A DNA stretch of 64,000 nucleotides from Calonectria ilicicola. Lineage: Eukaryota > Ascomycota > Sordariomycetes > Hypocreales > Nectriaceae. The stretch spans positions 8,090,652 through 8,154,651 of the forward strand of contig CP085826.1 of NCBI GenBank assembly GCA_020809705.1, given 5' to 3'. The position numbers were made by a program, and so were the translations under genes. Below the pieces are notes generated by a model. That model was not told where the DNA came from and ran no database searches. It was given only the letters and a program-made list of their open reading frames with translations. Of the stretch, positions 1-10,789 are shown one piece after another; the stretch's first letter is position 1; each line of letters opens with the position of its first letter.

Positions 1-227
1 CGGCCCAAAAAGAATTTCATATTTAAATTGGATTTATTAGTAATAGACAGGTATCAAATAATCTATGGGCTAGAGAATTTCACTTGTAATCTTATTAAAT
101 CCGACGAGGCATCTTGCGGAATTACTATGAGTTACTACCCGAGCTCATTCTACCCTTTAGCAAAGTCACATGAGAAAAGACCCTTCTGTCTCATTGAAGA
201 GGAGAGTAAATCGCTTTGCACACCTGA

Positions 228-1120
228 CTACAACCTTGTGCTCTGTAGCTTGAGCCAGGGTAAAACAACATTGGCGACACCGGAGAGATTCTCAGGGAAT
301 AGCGCGTGCGAAGCATTCGGCACTACCGCAATAGTTGCGCGGTTGGGAAACTTGTCGATTGTGTAGTTCCATTGAGCTTTTGGCTGGAAGGGATCTTCGG
401 CCGGGATAACTTCGAGTACTTGTGTTGAATTTGCGCCGGCCCAGAATGTAGCCATATCACCGGCGGCTTCGATCGCCGCGTGCTCGAAGGCAAGCGTCTC
501 TAGGTACCACCAATCGAGCCAGATGCGAGCGTTGTCTTCGGGTGTGAAGAAACCTTTTTCCAGAGCCGCAAGGCGCACACTCACAGGCAATGTCAAGTTT
601 CCACACACAAGCGGCAGGGGAGCAATGTCTGCAGGAATATCTGGCGCACCCGGCGCGGCAGTGATAATGGCCGGTACTTTGTCCGGGTAGTTGAGTGCTG
701 TGCGCTTCGTAACAAAGGTGCCAAAGGCATGACCAAAGATGATGGCCCGACCTCCAGCAAGGGTGTCAATGACCTCAGCCACGTCCGCAGCGAGGTCGTC
801 AAGGGTCACATTTGACATGGGGCCAACAGAGCCCATGATACCTCTGGGCTGAGGGCGAAGAACCTTGTAGCCAGCATTGACAAGGATATTGCTGATCCCG
901 TTAAAGTCTTGGCCGCCATCACGACCATAGGAGGGGTAGATGAGTACGGAAGGACCGCTACCCTGTACGAGGACTCTCAGAGTCGACTTCTCGGTTTTAT
1001 CCACTGACTAGGCCACTCAAGATCATCAGCACTCATGACGGTCGTCGTGGAACCGATAGGCGCAGCTTTGGCCAACTGTGTGGCTCCGATCAAAGCCAAT
1101 CGGCTTTTAAATAAGAACAT
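228..1120 (-). CDS. Secreted alpha/beta-hydrolase-fold protein (one frameshift)
   Basis: The best gene model starts at the ATG at 1120-1118 and encodes about 297 residues. It opens with a hydrophobic signal-like segment (MFLFKSRLALIGATQLAKAA). The frame is then lost at a four-A run on the coding strand (plus-strand T4, 995-998). One extra A would join the N-terminus directly to the hydrolase body, so I read this as a -1 homopolymer deletion (real or sequencing), not an intron. The body has an alpha/beta-hydrolase beginning (LRVLVQGSGP, then PSYGRDG). Its nucleophile elbow reads GHAFG (about residues 130-134), with Ala where the catalytic Ser of GxSxG is expected. A C-terminal His (NASHALFPE) is in the place of the family histidine. 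The GHAFG form suggests a non-hydrolytic or divergent member. The substrate is unknown. It is divergently oriented to the reductase at 2552. Confidence 0.72.
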
Positions 1121-2551
1121 GACGAGAGCTGACAGGGGGCTTGAAAATATGATTGAAATAAGTTGTCCTGATTGAAGAAAAGGAAAAGCCACGCAATAAG
1201 CTGGTATGTCGGTTCTTTGAGTCTTCGGGTTTAGATAGAGATCATCAACGAAAGATGCTGAGGCAGGTCTTGAAGTAAGGGCGGAAATGTAGATAGAATC
1301 GGGACATGAGGATCATCTTTATAGCTGATCTACGATACCGCTACGTCACCAAGACACTTCTTTTCTTCTGCTTTAGAGACTGTACTGCAAACAATACCTC
1401 ACGACAATTTCGGTATCTCGTATAACATCATGAGCCGTAAAGCCCGCTTCTAAGCAGGGTGGCGTTCGTTCTCGGGCTTTGCATTAGTGGAGATAGCGCT
1501 CTGGACTCTTGAGTTGGGCAAGTGGAGGGGCGGGATGCATTAGAATTCAAATGTCACATGATCCAGACTTTTTGTACCTGGGGTTGCAGCGGCTCCGGTC
1601 ATGCTCGGCGGTGGCGCCGAGCATCTTAGTACAACTTCTAATTTCATGCAGAGGGTCAAAGACACGATGACATCAATGATAGGTTTATCATTTCAAGATA
1701 CTAATACAGGGTAAGCTTTAGAAGGTATTCCATCCTTATTAAAAATGCACTGGATTAAATTTCTGTAGGCAGGGAACTGGCTATGGTTGCTAACCTCAAT
1801 TTTATCCTTCTCGTTGAGCTGGAACCTTGGCGAGACAATGTAAGATGTGCTGCTTTTTTTTATATGATGCGGGCAGCTAGGAGAAGATGTCGCATGAATG
1901 TTTGAACTGTTGCGGGATAAATTCTCAGGACATGGGGATGGATACGCAAGTATGGTTCTTGTTGTTGCAGGAACCAGCTAAACCCTAGCCTCAACGGATG
2001 CGCCGATAGATCCATGCTAGAAAAGTCCAAATGTCGCTTGGTACTGACCCACAATGACGTGTATTTTTCGGTAAACGCTTGCTGCTGAATAGAATCCAGC
2101 ACGCAAAACTAGGAAACGATACGGTTTCTTCTCAATGCCTCGAGGAGCTGACCCGACGTGGTGTTGGAAAGGCTGCCTGACAAAACCGCGCTACTGGTTA
2201 GTCAGCCGCGTAATATCTCACAAAGAATCCCCACGGGCCGAGACTTGGCACAGAAAGTGCGTTTCCGTCTAGTTTCCGACGAATTATACACTCTTGCATC
2301 ATCATGCCATGACCGACCGCCTCCCAGCCGAGCATCCAGAGAAACTGTCGCATTGAGGACGCAAGAAATTGCACAAGGTGGCAAATAATTTAAATTTATA
2401 AAATATACCTTGAGCCCACGTTCCACCGTCCATATAGATCGTGTCAATTTTCAAGCAGGAACTTGAGGGACTAGGGCTTTCACACCACTCATCACTTTAT
2501 CAACCAATTTCTACTATCTCAACTTGAAGTCATTACGACTCACAAATCTTC
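1121..2551. other. Divergent intergenic region
   Basis: This 1.4-kb region separates the divergently transcribed hydrolase and reductase genes and must hold both promoters. Short open frames here have no coding character. A TATA-like stretch lies near 2392-2406, about 150 bp before the reductase ATG. A CT-rich, CCAAT-containing leader (about 2480-2550) precedes that ATG, as is common for fungal promoters. I see no RNA gene or repeat. Confidence 0.5.
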
Positions 2552-3619
2552 ATGACTCAAAGAGTGCTATTAACAGGTGCAAACGGCTTCATCGCCCAGC
2601 ACATTTTGTCACAACTTCTGGAAGCTGGTCACTTGGTCCGAGCAGTTGTCCGCAGCCAAGGCAAGGCCGACCAACTGCGTCGTTCTTTTGCCAAGGACGT
2701 CTCACAACAGAAGCTAGACTTCGCCCTGGTGCCCGACATAACCATCCCCTACGCCTTTGACAAGGCATTGATCTCGGAGCCACCGTTTGATACGGTTCTC
2801 CATACCGCGTCGCCTTTCAACTATCGTCAGGTTACGAATAATCTCGAGTTCCTCGAGCCCGCTCAAAAGGGCACCAGTGAGATTTTGCAAGGCATCACCC
2901 GTGTAGCACTAAACGTCAAGCGGGTTGTCTTAACCAGCTCAATCGCCGCGGTCCTAGACTTCTCTGCACCCAAAGAAACCAACCCAGCTAGGATTTATAC
3001 TGCTGATGACTGGAATCCCACCACCTGGGAAGCCGCCCTGTCAGCAACAGTTATAAACACCGCATATGTTGCGAGTAAAAAGTTTGCTGAAAAGGCAGCA
3101 TGGGATTTCATTGCCGACAAGAAACCTGGTTTTGACCTCGTCGTTATCAACCCGACCATGGTCTACGGGCCACTCTACGACCCTTCCATTTTTGATAGTC
3201 CACAGGAACTCAACCAGAGCAACTTTGGCCTATGGAATAACTTTCTCAGGACGGGCTTGAGTTCTTCTTCACCCGTGCCAGCCAACGCCCTGCATTTATA
3301 TGCTGACGTTCGCGACGTCGCTCGAGCCCACGTGCTATCTGTATCAACTGCGGAAGCAAGCGGCAGACGATTCATTATCAGCGCCGGCAGTATCTCCAAC
3401 CAGCGCATCGCCAACATCTTCAGATACGCGCTGAAAGATCTCGAGGGTAGAATCCCAAAGGGAGAACCAGAGAAAGATTTGTTACCGGAGGGGTCGTACG
3501 GCGCTGACTCATCGCCAGCACAAACCATCCTTGGATTGGAGTTCCTTAGCGAGGAAGAGACTTTCATACAAGTAGCCCAGCAGCTAGTAGAAATCGAGAA
3601 GCGGTCTGAAAATAAGTAA
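2552..3619 (+). CDS. NAD(P)-dependent reductase, GRE2/dihydroflavonol-reductase-like
   Basis: A 355-aa single-exon protein of the extended short-chain dehydrogenase/reductase family. The Rossmann nucleotide-binding motif TGANGFIA is at residues 8-15. The strand ending in Arg-Ser (AVVRSQ) fits an NADP preference. The catalytic Ser lies in LTSSIAAV (about 127-134), and the YxxxK pair is Tyr172/Lys176 in YVASKK. Length and order match fungal GRE2-type methylglyoxal/ketone reductases and plant-like cinnamoyl-CoA/dihydroflavonol reductases. It probably reduces an aldehyde or ketone in the cytosol; the actual substrate cannot be read from sequence. The start is well supported because the Rossmann motif begins seven residues in. 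It lies divergent from the hydrolase gene, and both could belong to one small metabolic cluster with the decarboxylase-like gene downstream. Confidence 0.88.
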   Translation: MTQRVLLTGANGFIAQHILSQLLEAGHLVRAVVRSQGKADQLRRSFAKDVSQQKLDFALVPDITIPYAFDKALISEPPFDTVLHTASPFNYRQVTNNLEFLEPAQKGTSEILQGITRVALNVKRVVLTSSIAAVLDFSAPKETNPARIYTADDWNPTTWEAALSATVINTAYVASKKFAEKAAWDFIADKKPGFDLVVINPTMVYGPLYDPSIFDSPQELNQSNFGLWNNFLRTGLSSSSPVPANALHLYADVRDVARAHVLSVSTAEASGRRFIISAGSISNQRIANIFRYALKDLEGRIPKGEPEKDLLPEGSYGADSSPAQTILGLEFLSEEETFIQVAQQLVEIEKRSENK

Positions 3620-4309
3620 AGTTTGACACTTTGGTATTTACCTAGATTTCAGGTTCGTCGAATTAGTTGTTCGATTATAGATCCATGCTATTTATTTAAT
3701 TAAATATCACTATTTTCAATTTCAAGGTTGATTAAATCCAGTTGTCTACGCTATTTGGTTAAAGTTGGCATTCATTACAATACAACTAAGTTATATTATA
3801 ATGGTTTGCTTAAGTTTGAAGGCCAGCATGTGCAGAAACCCATGCTAACTTTATTGAGGGAAGTGGTTTGCTAATTTTATTGTACAAAATTGTGGTTAGT
3901 GCCATAGTATTTACTTGCACCTAAATCCGTGCTCCTGGAGCATCTTTACTAACAAGTAGAGTTCTAAATCTTTGGTATATTTAAAAAAGGAGTTTACTAA
4001 TATTGGGCTAGACTTTATAAATGTACCCCATATCAAAGGAGGTTTCCTTGAATCCAGAAAGTAAGATAAGACGGGTTTTCATGTTTGAAAAACGAAGTAA
4101 CAAAGTAATATGCCATATTGACGGTATCGTACGGCGCAAAGGATACAGGCTGCAGCGTTGCCATCGCCTCTAGCAGGCAAGAATAATCGGGCCGCTCCTT
4201 AGGCAACTAGGTAGAGCTGTCTCTCATAGGTGATATGCAACTAAGAACACATATGTCATAGTGATTGTAAGAAACTTGTCGACACCCCTTCGATGCTACC
4301 TTGAATTCT
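3620..4309. other. Intergenic, AT-rich, no gene seen
   Basis: This stretch lies between the convergent 3' ends of the reductase and the DUF1214-like gene. It is AT-rich, has no open frame with coding character, and shows no clear repeat. It presumably carries both transcript ends. Confidence 0.5.
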
Positions 4310-5623
4310 TTAGTTTCGCAATTTATCGTAGCCATGCTGTCTTTCAGTAATCTGAGCAGTTCTTTGTGATTTAGAAACAAAAACCATATCCGATGGAAGT
4401 ACTTCTTTCAGATTCTTGAGCAGCACCTTTTGTGTAGAAACCCAAATATCACTTGGGGCATCATTTGAAGGTTCCAGCCCTTGAAACCTCACCAACATCG
4501 TCCCGGCCCCATTTTCCGTGCTTTGTATCCAGTTGTAAACACCTGGGTCTGATTTACTCAAAACGATTGTGGATGTTCCATTCCGGTTTGCTATGACCTG
4601 ATTATTGTTAAGTGACTCCAGACGGTCGCGATAGTTATTGGTGATCATAAACATTGAATATGTTGGAAGAACCCAATATGTGGATAAGCCAGGATTAATC
4701 GTCATCACGAGAGCCTCCTTGCTCGTGATGTTGTAGTGGCCAAAAATAGATGCTTGTGTAACAAGTGTTCCCAATGACTGAGATTGTGAAAGACTGTCCA
4801 GATTATTTGGAGATTTGGAAAGCGTCAAGTTGGCAAGGACCAAATCAATAAAGGCCGGGATTGACTCTGAGAAGTACTTTCTTGCCGAGACAATAGTTGA
4901 ATTGCCTGTTTTTGTTTCGCAACGCTTGTTTTCCTCAACAAATTCTATTTCAAGAGAATCTGGGGTTTCCAAACTCCAGTTTCCAATATTATTGCGAACA
5001 AACAATTCCTTGGTGTTTGGTGGGATATATAGATGGTTAGATCCAGAAATGATGGTTGAATTAAGCGTTATAGTAAAGGATCCATCGCTTTCCACCACCA
5101 GGCCCTGGTTATCCAGAATGCCGACCGAGACGGGGACAGTTATGTCGTCGTTCAAGGAGAACGACGCATCCGCAGGGCCAGATCCGAATCGTTTCCCGCG
5201 CAAAATATAGCTATAAGAGGAATTGATAGGAATTGTGCGGTATATAGCATCTGGGTTATCGTACGCAAAGCGCCCACCAGGCAAGTTAAGCTCTGAGCTC
5301 TGATACGGAGGTCGTATAAAGGCATAGACTTTTGGGTCGCATGGATTATCATTCATGGCTTTCTGCATCGCGCCAAAGGCAAGTTCCTCGACAGCTTGGT
5401 CCAGTTGCTCGTGTGGGAGATTTGTATAGCCGTGCTTTGCTGTTGCGGAAAGGAAAGCCTGACGAGCTGTAATTTTGATATCGTCATATGGATGTGTATT
5501 ATGGAGGGATGTTGCCAACGCATCAAGCTTCTGTTGGTCGGGTGTATCCAGATAGCTCTGCTGAGAAATAACGGGAGATGTGCCACCCAGCAGGAGTACA
5601 ATTGAGAAAAGTGTTTTCTTCAT
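4310..5623 (-). CDS. Secreted DUF1214-like protein
   Basis: A 437-aa single-exon protein with a clear signal peptide (MKKTLFSIVLLLGG..., cleavage probably near residue 20, before QQSYLDTPD). The middle resembles the DUF1214/DUF1254 family. It has a YRTIPINSSYSYILRGKR strand, a DGSFTITLNS segment, and a proline-asparagine turn followed by LFVRNNIGNWSLETP. These correspond to that family's RG...DGSF...P...R.....W..E.P pattern. Several Asn-x-Ser/Thr sites (NSS, NST, NLT, NIT, NGT) fit an extracellular glycoprotein. The molecular function of this family in fungi is not established. The C-terminal about 130 residues (from the YWVLPTYSMF region on) look like the second half of the same fold. The family assignment is from motif memory and is moderate. 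Confidence 0.65.
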   Translation of the reverse strand: MKKTLFSIVLLLGGTSPVISQQSYLDTPDQQKLDALATSLHNTHPYDDIKITARQAFLSATAKHGYTNLPHEQLDQAVEELAFGAMQKAMNDNPCDPKVYAFIRPPYQSSELNLPGGRFAYDNPDAIYRTIPINSSYSYILRGKRFGSGPADASFSLNDDITVPVSVGILDNQGLVVESDGSFTITLNSTIISGSNHLYIPPNTKELFVRNNIGNWSLETPDSLEIEFVEENKRCETKTGNSTIVSARKYFSESIPAFIDLVLANLTLSKSPNNLDSLSQSQSLGTLVTQASIFGHYNITSKEALVMTINPGLSTYWVLPTYSMFMITNNYRDRLESLNNNQVIANRNGTSTIVLSKSDPGVYNWIQSTENGAGTMLVRFQGLEPSNDAPSDIWVSTQKVLLKNLKEVLPSDMVFVSKSQRTAQITERQHGYDKLRN

Positions 5624-7238
5624 GTTAAGGGTATGTTGAGAAATTGGTAAAGGGTGTGTTGAATATTGGGATGAAAGGGATAGAAAAGTTGTTTCTAGGA
5701 CGACTAATGAAATATTGGTTTATTTATATATTTTATATGCAAAATGTTCTTGGATGCTGCGGAAATGAAGCGCTGTCTTTGATAACGACAGGCCACACCA
5801 ATCAGAACATTGACTTTTTCAGAGCCTTTCGGGGTCGAACGAATTAATACGAGCAATTTCCGTTGACCAGGATGTAAAAGCAATCCCCACTGGGGATTTT
5901 TCCGAAATGGTTGGAAAGCAGTCTTTCCTGGGTATAGTGAAGTCGTACCTGAGCTCCGTGATAAATCAAATCCCTAACGCACCACCTCTTACAACTGGGC
6001 ACCACTTTGCCAAGGCGCTAAATTCTTCCCCACCACAAAGCCCGACCGTATTGTAGGCCAATCAAATTATGCCAAAGTGAGCGCCGATACCGACGCTTCA
6101 TAAAAACTCTTTTTAGAACGAGACGTTGTCCATTCAACTATAAGGTTGGCGCTAGAATAAGGACTGGCAAAAACGTAGCGCGTCATGCGCTTGCGTACCA
6201 AACTGTCCCGATGAGACAGAAAGGCAAGCACTTCAGGGCAGAAGCTCCCCGTCTGTTGACAAGAGTAGGTGTCAGTCAGTCTTTAGTTCTTTGCCTCATT
6301 GCTTCATTTGACAAATCGGACAAAATGCTGCTAGCCTAGATCGTAATATCTGAGCTTAGGAAAGCAGCTGCATATCTGAAAATCATACCAAGACCCTTAG
6401 TATCAAGTCATCGCCTTTAATACTGAGAACACGACCAGGATCTCAGCCCGTAGCGCCAACAGCGCCGACACTCGATTAGTCATTAATCGAATCTGAATAG
6501 GTACTTCGGAACATCTTGGGCGAAGAGTTGACATGGGCATCGATAGCTCTACTAACATGTCACAATAAAATGTCTGTCCCACTTTGGTTCCCAGGCATAT
6601 CGTTTCGGTGGCCAATTTTAGGGTCAGCGGAATTTATATCCGTTGTTTGGATAGTCGCCATTGCTAAAAATAAAGATATTGAATAATAGATACATAAAAT
6701 CTTGATGATATATTTGCATGATATGAATGTTTTTCGACCATTCCCATGTAACTGAAAACTAACCTTTAGGGTAGGGTTATCAACAACCACGGGAATGCAA
6801 CTTAACAGAAGCCGCAGTCTATAGAACTTTAAAGAGATGACCATTGAAAGCTTCTAATGCGATGAACAAGTTTATATAATTAGAAGAGTGCGATGGCCTT
6901 GTCTGTAAAGACGAATCACCATTCCAATCACACAAGCCGAACCAAACATATGCACACTACTCCTACGTTAACTCCCAAGTAATGTACCCTATGCAAGAAA
7001 GCAAATGACCATTAGAGTTATCCAAAGGATTAAGCAATGACATTTCTAAAGAATGCCAAGGAGTTTAAAAATCCTTAGTAGAGATATATCAAATAGAACT
7101 TGTTCAATTACATGTGGCAAGTGGGTATTTGCCGCTCATTTGGGTCCAGGCGGTCAGGTGCGGCAGAATACGAAGCGCTCCTGAATCCTATCGTTAGCTG
7201 AATGTCCAAGGCTGACGGAGCAAAACAAAGCCTTTGTC
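5624..7238. other. Intergenic region between divergent genes
   Basis: A 1.6-kb stretch upstream of both the minus-strand DUF1214-like gene and the plus-strand orphan gene. The small open frames here lack recognisable domains and I treat them as chance. No RNA gene, repeat or mobile-element signature was seen. Confidence 0.45.
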
Positions 7239-8864
7239 ATGGCCTCCCACAAGAAATTCCTTGCCGATCTGGCGGTGGCCAATCAACAAGTGAATATTGA
7301 AATAAACAGCCTGTGCGAAAAGGTTAATAATCCGATGAATGAGGAAGCTCAGGCTATGTTAAAAGCACTACTGCTTAGGATTTATAACTCCATTACCCTC
7401 GTCGGTGAGCATCGAGGGCATCCGCAGACTCCAAACAAAATCATTCTACAGGGCTATCGCAGTTTCTTTGAGCCCATTCACGCGCTTTCAAAACTACCGT
7501 CAGGCGACTTTCTCAGCGTGCGCATGTTCCTTTACTTGGCAGAGGCAATCTCGGACGAGCAGGCCCTAGATAAGAAGTTTGTTAAAAGTAAGGCCCGGGC
7601 CAGTACCTCCACCTTGTTTGAGTTTTGTGTTAGTCTGGATGATGCCGTACTCACACATCTCAAAAACCTTTGGGTGTCCAATAGAGAGGAACAAAATCTA
7701 ACTTGGGTCTTTGGAATTTACTCTGTGCAGTGTTGGCCATTGGTTGGCACGCCCCTGGCAGAATCACAAAGGGCTCAGAGCCAAAGACTTGCCCAGGCGC
7801 TGAACGCAGAAGAACTGTTTTCTCTTACTGGAAACAAGAAACGACAATATATGTACCAGTTCAGAGACGAACAGGAAATCTGGCGCCCAGTTCCAGATTA
7901 CATTCAAGATGTTTCCGACATTCGCTATCTCAACCCTGATCTTAGAAGCGAAAGTGAGCTCGTCTTCATGCAAGCGGTTCCGGATGGCCCTCTTTCCAGC
8001 AAAATGGCCTTTCATGTGGTTAATGAGAGCAACGAGCAACACTATCACAGTGTCCATATTCTTCGACGGTCGTGGCAGTTTGTGTATGATGCAAACAAGA
8101 TCAAGGAGACAATTCTGTCCAAGAAGAGACTTTGCCTTGCACAGAAAGTATTCAGGCAGGCTAAGCTTCCACCCGAGATCCAGATGCAAATATCGGGCTT
8201 TCTAGAGCAGCCCAAACCACACCCATATCTCACTCATCTTAACCTCGCCGCTGCATACGCCAAATTCCCTGAAATCGCTGTAAAGTCTCTATGTTCTGAA
8301 TGTGCGTCCAGAAAAGGTGGCGCCGACGCTCGTCAGATGAGATTAACATGCTCAAGCGCTACGATGTATATTTGGAATCTGTCCTTGCGGACTTTTCACG
8401 TATTTCACAAATCAGACGCGACAAACTGGAAGTTGTGCAAGCATGGATTTGACTGTCAAGGGCATCACAAAAATGGGGACTGGGCTGTTAACTCGGAGCT
8501 TCAGCTTGTCCAGTTGGTTGAGGCACATATTACCCAGGTTTGCGGAGCTCCCACAACTTTATCCCAGCTTGGATTTGGCCAAGTACCCGTGCTGAGGCTG
8601 GAACGTCAGCAAGATGACCGCATGAGACTAGAAATCCTTTTCCCCGAAATCCCGATATTCCAAGATGCTAAAATAGAAACGGAGATGAACGGCGGGATCG
8701 GTGGGTTGATAGACACCATGGTTCATCACCGATTGCTGTTAGGTGCTTGGACAAATGGACATAGCACAACACAGTCTCATTGGTCGTGGGCACGCAACTT
8801 GATTGAAGCGAAGCAAGTCGCTGACGCACTTTCTGAGCTTCATATTCGCTGTGATGTTTGCTAA
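7239..8864 (+). CDS. Orphan 541-aa protein
   Basis: A single-exon 541-residue frame starting MASHKKFLADLAVANQQ. I do not recognise it. The N-terminal about 200 residues are rich in leucine and predicted-helix patterns (EEAQAMLKALLLRIYNSI). A segment at about residues 305-335 (AKLPPEIQMQISGFLEQPKP) looks like a degenerate F-box-type 'LPPEI...I..FL' motif. A cysteine pair (SLCSECASRKGG) and a CKHGFDCQGHH cluster further on could bind zinc but do not match a named finger. There is no signal peptide or membrane segment. It is convergent with the decarboxylase-like gene, whose stop is only 173 bp away. It is possibly an F-box-like adaptor, but this is weak. Confidence 0.6.
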   Translation: MASHKKFLADLAVANQQVNIEINSLCEKVNNPMNEEAQAMLKALLLRIYNSITLVGEHRGHPQTPNKIILQGYRSFFEPIHALSKLPSGDFLSVRMFLYLAEAISDEQALDKKFVKSKARASTSTLFEFCVSLDDAVLTHLKNLWVSNREEQNLTWVFGIYSVQCWPLVGTPLAESQRAQSQRLAQALNAEELFSLTGNKKRQYMYQFRDEQEIWRPVPDYIQDVSDIRYLNPDLRSESELVFMQAVPDGPLSSKMAFHVVNESNEQHYHSVHILRRSWQFVYDANKIKETILSKKRLCLAQKVFRQAKLPPEIQMQISGFLEQPKPHPYLTHLNLAAAYAKFPEIAVKSLCSECASRKGGADARQMRLTCSSATMYIWNLSLRTFHVFHKSDATNWKLCKHGFDCQGHHKNGDWAVNSELQLVQLVEAHITQVCGAPTTLSQLGFGQVPVLRLERQQDDRMRLEILFPEIPIFQDAKIETEMNGGIGGLIDTMVHHRLLLGAWTNGHSTTQSHWSWARNLIEAKQVADALSELHIRCDVC

Positions 8865-9037
8865 AGTATTTCAGACTTGACATAGTTTTAATAGCATTGC
8901 TTTGACCAGTACTAAATGAGAATTTGGGGTTACAAATTGATGTATATTTATATAGAAAATGATAGTTAATTTGATCCTGCGTGCGAACAGGAACAGTTAC
9001 ACTCCAGGTAGGGAATGGTTTTGTTGATGGCGTAAGA

Positions 9038-10312
9038 CTAATTCTTTCTCGAACAACGAGCCACAATAGTCCTCAGAGGTACGTTGAGCGCTCGACCCAA
9101 GTCGACCTGGGATTCGAATTTCACATCCACTCCATTTTCAAAAACCAAGCAATGAGTCGACCCTCCATAGTGAAAACTTCCAAGATCCTCCCCAGCTTCA
9201 ATGTAATCTCCCTCTTTGACCGTTGGGACGCAAGATGATACCTCAAGCATGCCCACTGGGATAACGCATACCATACCAATACGAGGATCTTCAGCCTCAA
9301 TAAAAATTAAGGCACGGGTTGCAATCGCGGTAAGATAACTCTCCCTCTCAGACATTCCGTCTAGAGTAGGAGCCAAAACTCGGGGATAATAGCTCCCATC
9401 GACCACCCGAACTCGCTTAACAGTACCGGAAATAGGTGCGTTCCATCGATGGTAGCTGAGAACAGTGAGGTGAGCTTGATATACAGTTCCGTTTATAAAC
9501 CTCTCAGCCAATGGATCATTGTCAAGCATATCAGTAATAGAGTATGGGTGTCCTTTCAGCCAGAACTTGTCATTAGCTGAACAGTTATAGGCAATTCTCA
9601 TCGCTTGAGACTCGCAAGCATTGAGAATTGGTGCGCCCTCTTTGCTCGCCATAGCCTGTGGAGTTGGCAATGGACGAATACCGGGATTGAAATGCCTGGA
9701 AAAAAAGGCGTCCCAAGAGTCAAACCCGAGAGTTTCAAAGTTATTTGCGTCTGGACATTTAAAAATCTCGGTAAATATTCGTTGATGTCCAGTAGGCTCA
9801 TTGGCAACAGCCTCTAGTTTCGTAACAGCGCTCGGGGACAACCATCCATCTTTCGGATTCAGCGCATGCAATGACTCTGGCGACTTAAGAAAGCTGCCCC
9901 AGCTATTAAGAATATTTTTAAGACATTTATTCACATCTCTATCAGAAAAGAACATCGACCCACTGGGTGTGTCGATAAACGTCGAAAATATGTTTGTCAA
10001 AGGCAGACCAACGAGATATTTTGCGTCATCAAGGTTCTGCCATTGCGGTGTTGTACGAATAAGCAAGTTCAATTCGTGCATTAGGGACGAAATACTATCC
10101 GGGACAGGATATGCCGGCAACGAATTTTGCAATTGTCCGGACTTCTTTGCTTCATGGAGCATTAAGAGGGAAAGTTGGGCGAGCCTACCATCACCTTCTA
10201 TAAGGGCTTGGAACGCCCTAATAGCAGGATCAAGAGCGGCTTCTGGAAGCTTGATCAACGACTCACTCTGACCCAGAAGAGTAGTTTTGGGATCGATTGA
10301 AATGACGCTCAT
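9038..10312 (-). CDS. Phosphatidylserine-decarboxylase-like enzyme (PsiD-type subfamily)
   Basis: The frame is open from 10474, but the ATG at 10312 (MSVISIDPKT) is the likely start. The 54 preceding codons look like leader sequence. The resulting 424-aa protein has an N-terminal helical region of the PSD-associated type (residues about 20-180). The decarboxylase core follows, with FFSRHFNPGIRP (203-214), YHRWNAPISGTV (287-298) and a C-terminal self-cleavage site YGGSTH (382-387). Family members cleave autocatalytically before the Ser of a (G/L)GS motif, which makes a pyruvoyl cofactor on the small C-terminal chain. It lacks a mitochondrial targeting or membrane segment, as do soluble PSD-like enzymes such as fungal L-tryptophan decarboxylase PsiD. 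It may therefore decarboxylate an amino acid rather than a phospholipid. It is convergent with the orphan gene. Confidence 0.82.
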   Translation of the reverse strand: MSVISIDPKTTLLGQSESLIKLPEAALDPAIRAFQALIEGDGRLAQLSLLMLHEAKKSGQLQNSLPAYPVPDSISSLMHELNLLIRTTPQWQNLDDAKYLVGLPLTNIFSTFIDTPSGSMFFSDRDVNKCLKNILNSWGSFLKSPESLHALNPKDGWLSPSAVTKLEAVANEPTGHQRIFTEIFKCPDANNFETLGFDSWDAFFSRHFNPGIRPLPTPQAMASKEGAPILNACESQAMRIAYNCSANDKFWLKGHPYSITDMLDNDPLAERFINGTVYQAHLTVLSYHRWNAPISGTVKRVRVVDGSYYPRVLAPTLDGMSERESYLTAIATRALIFIEAEDPRIGMVCVIPVGMLEVSSCVPTVKEGDYIEAGEDLGSFHYGGSTHCLVFENGVDVKFESQVDLGRALNVPLRTIVARCSRKN

Positions 10313-10552
10313 TTTGACGGTTGACAGAATGAATCGTGATATTGGATATTTCGGTAATGTTCCAATGAAGTAGTACAATGCAGAAGATGGTAGCTTTGAA
10401 CTGAAGGGGGGGCGATTCTTAGCTCTTAGGGGCGATGTATCTATAATAACAGGTCCTGTCCTATTATACCGCATTGAAACATGAGTCTCAAACGAATATA
10501 GGATATGATTGGACTCCGCAATATTAAAGTGTCAATTTCCTTTTGCCGTAAA

Positions 10553-10604
10553 TGTGATTGTGATGTGATTGTGATGTGACTGTGATGTGACTGTGATGTG
10601 ATAG
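10553..10604. repeat. 11-bp tandem repeat (tgatgtgaytg)
   Basis: Four consecutive 11-bp units at 10561-10604 (tgatgtgattg, tgatgtgactg twice, tgatgtgatag) follow a partial unit at 10553. The array lies about 240 bp upstream of the decarboxylase-like start, so it could affect its promoter or may just be a minisatellite. Confidence 0.85.
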
Positions 10605-10789
10605 TGAGTAGAAATGTGAGGCGTCAGAGTGAACACTTGGTTTCAATTATTCACAACATGCCGTTTTATTTGCGGACCCATCACAGTGCACAGTGTATAT
10701 CACTCTACTCTACCCCTTTGTTAGTCCTATTAGGGCTACAAATTTCCCACAGTATGCAAAGTGATCAAACCGTGCTTTGTAATGTCTAG

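Noticed and set aside
3175..3567. 130-codon open frame antisense to the reductase
   Set aside because: It lies wholly inside the reductase gene, whose motifs prove the plus strand is coding, and has no domain of its own.
10313..10474. 54-residue N-terminal extension of the decarboxylase-like protein
   Set aside because: No targeting signal or family similarity. The internal ATG at 10312 starts where the family-like sequence begins.
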